Below are positions 17,900 to 19,844 of a DNA stretch of 19,844 nucleotides, in pieces. The translations under genes were made by a program, and so were the position numbers. Every line of letters starts with the position of its first letter. Positions within the stretch are counted from its first letter, which is position 1. Source of the stretch: CAZDYI01 sp964509765 (GTDB lineage: Bacteria > Pseudomonadota > Gammaproteobacteria > Tethybacterales > Tethybacteraceae); the NCBI GenBank assembly GCA_964509765.1, contig CAZDYI010000119.1, forward strand, positions 1 to 19,844. The letters are read 5' to 3'. Below the pieces are notes generated by a model. It was not told where the DNA came from. It saw only the letters and a list, made by a program, of their open reading frames with translations, and ran no database searches.

Positions 17900-19844
17900 C
17901 AGGGCCGACCGGCAAAGTCGTCCAGTAGTCCTGGTGGTTCTGGGCCAGGAACGACGACACGTCACCGCCGCCCTCGACGTGAGACGCGATCGCCGACACC
18001 AGGCGCTCGGCCGAAGCCGCGTTCAGCACGCTCCCGCCCGCCTCGATCCGCTCGACCCGGCGGCCGCTGCCCGAAGCATACCAGCTGTCGATCACGACCT
18101 TGGAAGCACCGTCAACGTCGCTTATCACCATGTCGTCACCCTCCCGCGTCAGCGACAGGCTCGTCGTCGAGTGACCCGAAACTCGCACCGTGTCCGTGCC
18201 CCCGCTGTCAACCACCCGGTCCTCGCCAAACGAGCCGGAAAACACATACACGTCGTTGCCCGCGCCGCCGTACAGGGTCTCCGAAGCCGCAGTCGAGGCC
18301 AGCGTGTCGGCCGATGCCGTCCCAACCACGAACGGGCCACCCCACTCGGTGCCGACGGAGAACTCAATGGTCTCCACCTTTGCCAAGTCATTGCGGTAGT
18401 AGTCGTTAACCTTCAGGCTGTCCGTCACAGCCCGCAAACCCTGGCCGTTCGCAGTCCCCAACAGCTCGACCCACAAATGCCTGCCGTCGCTCCTCAACAC
18501 AACGTCGTCCACCCCGAAGCCCGACTCAATTGCAATCACGTCACCTGAGTCTCCCGTCCCTGTGCGGACGCTGCCGCCTGCCGTGTAACCCTCGTGGATG
18601 GTGTCGTAGCCGGTGCCGAGGCCAAGCCGGTACTCGTCGTCGCCGGCGCCGCCGTACAGCCAGTCGCCGCCGCCGGCGTCCGAATCAAAGATGTCGGCCA
18701 GGTCGTCGCGGCCGTACAGGTAATCTCCTGTTACGCCGCCGCGGATCGCAACCGCGTGGAACTCTGTTGAGCCCCAAACCGTCCCGTCCGAGAACTCGAC
18801 CGTCTCAACCTTCGCCAAGTCCTTCTCGAAATAGTTGTGCACCTTCAGGCTGTCAGTCACCGACCGCGCGCCTTGCTCATTCGCTGTGCCCAGCAACTCA
18901 ACCCACAAGTGCCGGTTGTCCCGGCGCAACACCACGTCTCTGACACCGATTCCAGACTCGATGGCAATAGCGTCGCCGCCATCTCCCGTCCCTGTGCGGA
19001 CACTTCCGCCGGCTGTGTAGTCCTCGCGGATCACGTCGAAGCCGGTGCCGCTGCCCAAGCTGTACTCGTCGTCTCCAGCACCCCCATACAGGCGGTCGTT
19101 TCCTCCGGCATCGGCGTCGAAATTGTCCGCAAGGTCGTCGCGTCCATACAGATAGTTATTCCGAGAGTCGCCGCGGATCGCAACTGCATGAAACTCGGCA
19201 GTTCCCCACTCCGCACCGCCGGAAAACCCGACCGATTCCACCTTCGCCAGGTCACTTCCGAAATAGGAATGCACCTGCAGGCTGTCGGTCACCGATCGGG
19301 AGCCATCTTCGCCAGCTGGACCCAGCAATTCAACCCACAGATGCTCATGGTCGCGGCGCAACACCACATCGTCCACGCCGTACCCCGACTCAATGACGAT
19401 CTTGTCGCCCGTGTCTCCGTCGCCCCTGCGGACGCTGCCGCCGGCTGTGTAGTCCTCGCGGATGGCGTCGAAGCCAGTGCCGCTTCCAAGACTGTACTCG
19501 TCATCTCCCGCGCCGCCGTACAGCCGGTCGTTTCCGCCGGCGTCAGAGTCGAATATGTCCGCCAGGTCGTCGCGGCCGTACAGATAGTCATTCCGCGAGC
19601 CGCCGCGGATCGCAACCGCGTGGAACTCGGCAGAACCCCACTCGGTCCCGTCGGATAACACGACCGATTCCACCTTCGCCAGGCCACTGCCGAAATAGGA
19701 ATGCACCTGCAGGCTGTCGGTCACCGACCGTGAACCGTCGTCGCCGGCCGGACCCAGCAACTCCACCCACAAATGCTCATGGTCGCGGCGCAACACCACG
19801 TCATCAACGCCGTATCCCGACTCAATGACGATCTTGTCGCCAGA
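17892..19844 (-). CDS. RTX repeat calcium-binding protein, N-terminal part outside window
   Basis: The open frame enters from the right edge and gives 650 C-terminal residues, so the protein is larger than shown. It is made of 144-residue units, three full and one cut short. Each unit has a beta-rich segment, the haemolysin-type calcium-binding related motif (SLxVHxYFxxxLAKVExVxFSxGTEW), and then RTX nonapeptides LYGRDDLAD...GGNDRLYGGAGDDEY, which would bind calcium. A last RTX block (LYGGAGNDVYVF, around 18240-18275) precedes a C-terminal region ending with IDSWYASG, VERIEAGG, a helical ERLVSAIASHVEG and SSFLAQNHQDYW, the kind of tail used as a type I secretion signal. It is likely exported to the surface or medium; whether it is a toxin or an adhesin cannot be told without the N-terminus. 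The overlapping acyltransferase gene suggests fatty-acylation. Confidence 0.85.
   Translation of the reverse strand, partial: SGDKIVIESGYGVDDVVLRRDHEHLWVELLGPAGDDGSRSVTDSLQVHSYFGSGLAKVESVVLSDGTEWGSAEFHAVAIRGGSRNDYLYGRDDLADIFDSDAGGNDRLYGGAGDDEYSLGSGTGFDAIREDYTAGGSVRRGDGDTGDKIVIESGYGVDDVVLRRDHEHLWVELLGPAGEDGSRSVTDSLQVHSYFGSDLAKVESVGFSGGAEWGTAEFHAVAIRGDSRNNYLYGRDDLADNFDADAGGNDRLYGGAGDDEYSLGSGTGFDVIREDYTAGGSVRTGTGDGGDAIAIESGIGVRDVVLRRDNRHLWVELLGTANEQGARSVTDSLKVHNYFEKDLAKVETVEFSDGTVWGSTEFHAVAIRGGVTGDYLYGRDDLADIFDSDAGGGDWLYGGAGDDEYRLGLGTGYDTIHEGYTAGGSVRTGTGDSGDVIAIESGFGVDDVVLRSDGRHLWVELLGTANGQGLRAVTDSLKVNDYYRNDLAKVETIEFSVGTEWGGPFVVGTASADTLASTAASETLYGGAGNDVYVFSGSFGEDRVVDSGGTDTVRVSGHSTTSLSLTREGDDMVISDVDGASKVVIDSWYASGSGRRVERIEAGGSVLNAASAERLVSAIASHVEGGGDVSSFLAQNHQDYWTTLPVGPGG
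18336..19841 (-). repeat. 432-bp tandem repeats within the RTX gene (three full units and one partial)
   Basis: Equivalent bases recur at a spacing of exactly 432: the segment encoding IESG begins near 19821, 19389, 18957 and 18525. Units run 19841-19410, 19409-18978, 18977-18546, and a truncated one 18545-18336. Units 1 and 2 differ at about 15 of 144 residues, units 2 and 3 at roughly 37, so the rightmost pair is the most recent duplication. The array probably continues beyond the window. Confidence 0.95.

Noticed and set aside
17900..17965. Longer N-terminus for the acyltransferase
   Set aside because: Would lie inside the RTX coding region and adds a low-complexity Arg/Thr stretch lacking homology.
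17213..18409. Plus-strand frame of 398 codons crossing the promoter and RTX region
   Set aside because: Crosses the intergenic region and is antisense to two genes; composition is dominated by Pro/Arg/Ser.
19797..19799. GTG as a start of the RTX protein
   Set aside because: It is an internal Val codon (DDVVLRRD) repeated in every unit; the frame is open to the window edge.
18336..19841. CRISPR-like array from the regular spacing
   Set aside because: The unit is 432 bp of continuous coding sequence with no short repeats and unique spacers.

Overview
The window is strongly GC-rich, with almost no intergenic space and many GTG or TTG starts. Two lipid A Kdo-transferase-family proteins indicate a Gram-negative (diderm) bacterium. 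A large RTX repeat protein paired with a HlyC-type lysine acyltransferase points to the Proteobacteria, with Alphaproteobacteria my best but uncertain guess. No tRNA, rRNA, CRISPR array, transposon or phage gene was recognised. All genes lie on the minus strand except one pair of ureide-catabolism genes.

Region by region. (1) 1-3076, minus: a glycan cassette in which a NeuC-type hydrolysing UDP-sugar 2-epimerase is followed by two tandem WaaA-family transferases with overlapping stops and starts; the second runs off the left edge. (2) 3188-4635, plus: allantoicase and ureidoglycolate lyase (alc-allA), which take allantoate to glyoxylate and urea. This pair diverges from the glycan cassette across 111 bp. 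(3) 4632-7555, minus: a tightly overlapped set of YtrA-type GntR regulator, ABC ATPase, ABC-2 permease and membrane-anchored DUF2807 protein, converging on allA so that both stop codons lie in one CTAG. (4) 7602-13597, minus: gltB and gltD, the large and small subunits of glutamate synthase. (5) 13647-17200, minus: an aldehyde dehydrogenase, a Gfo/Idh/MocA oxidoreductase and an orphan beta-class DNA methyltransferase, with a good promoter and Shine-Dalgarno site in front. (6) 17366-19844, minus: the C-terminal part of a large RTX protein built from 432-bp tandem units, followed by an overlapping gene for an RTX acyltransferase.

How the genes fit together. alc-allA releases urea and glyoxylate from purine-derived ureides, and gltBD takes part in nitrogen assimilation, so two nitrogen functions flank the GntR-ABC-DUF2807 set. 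The remaining blocks concern the cell surface: LPS or nonulosonate glycan assembly, a possible envelope-stress or export transporter, and a probably secreted acylatable RTX protein. The least ordinary features are the RTX plus acyltransferase pair with its recent internal repeat expansion, the epimerase plus two WaaA paralogues, the AT-rich TTAACC element in front of a gltB that lacks a Shine-Dalgarno, and the solitary DNA methyltransferase inside a metabolic operon. I did not find an unmistakable wholly new system; these are the places I would look first.
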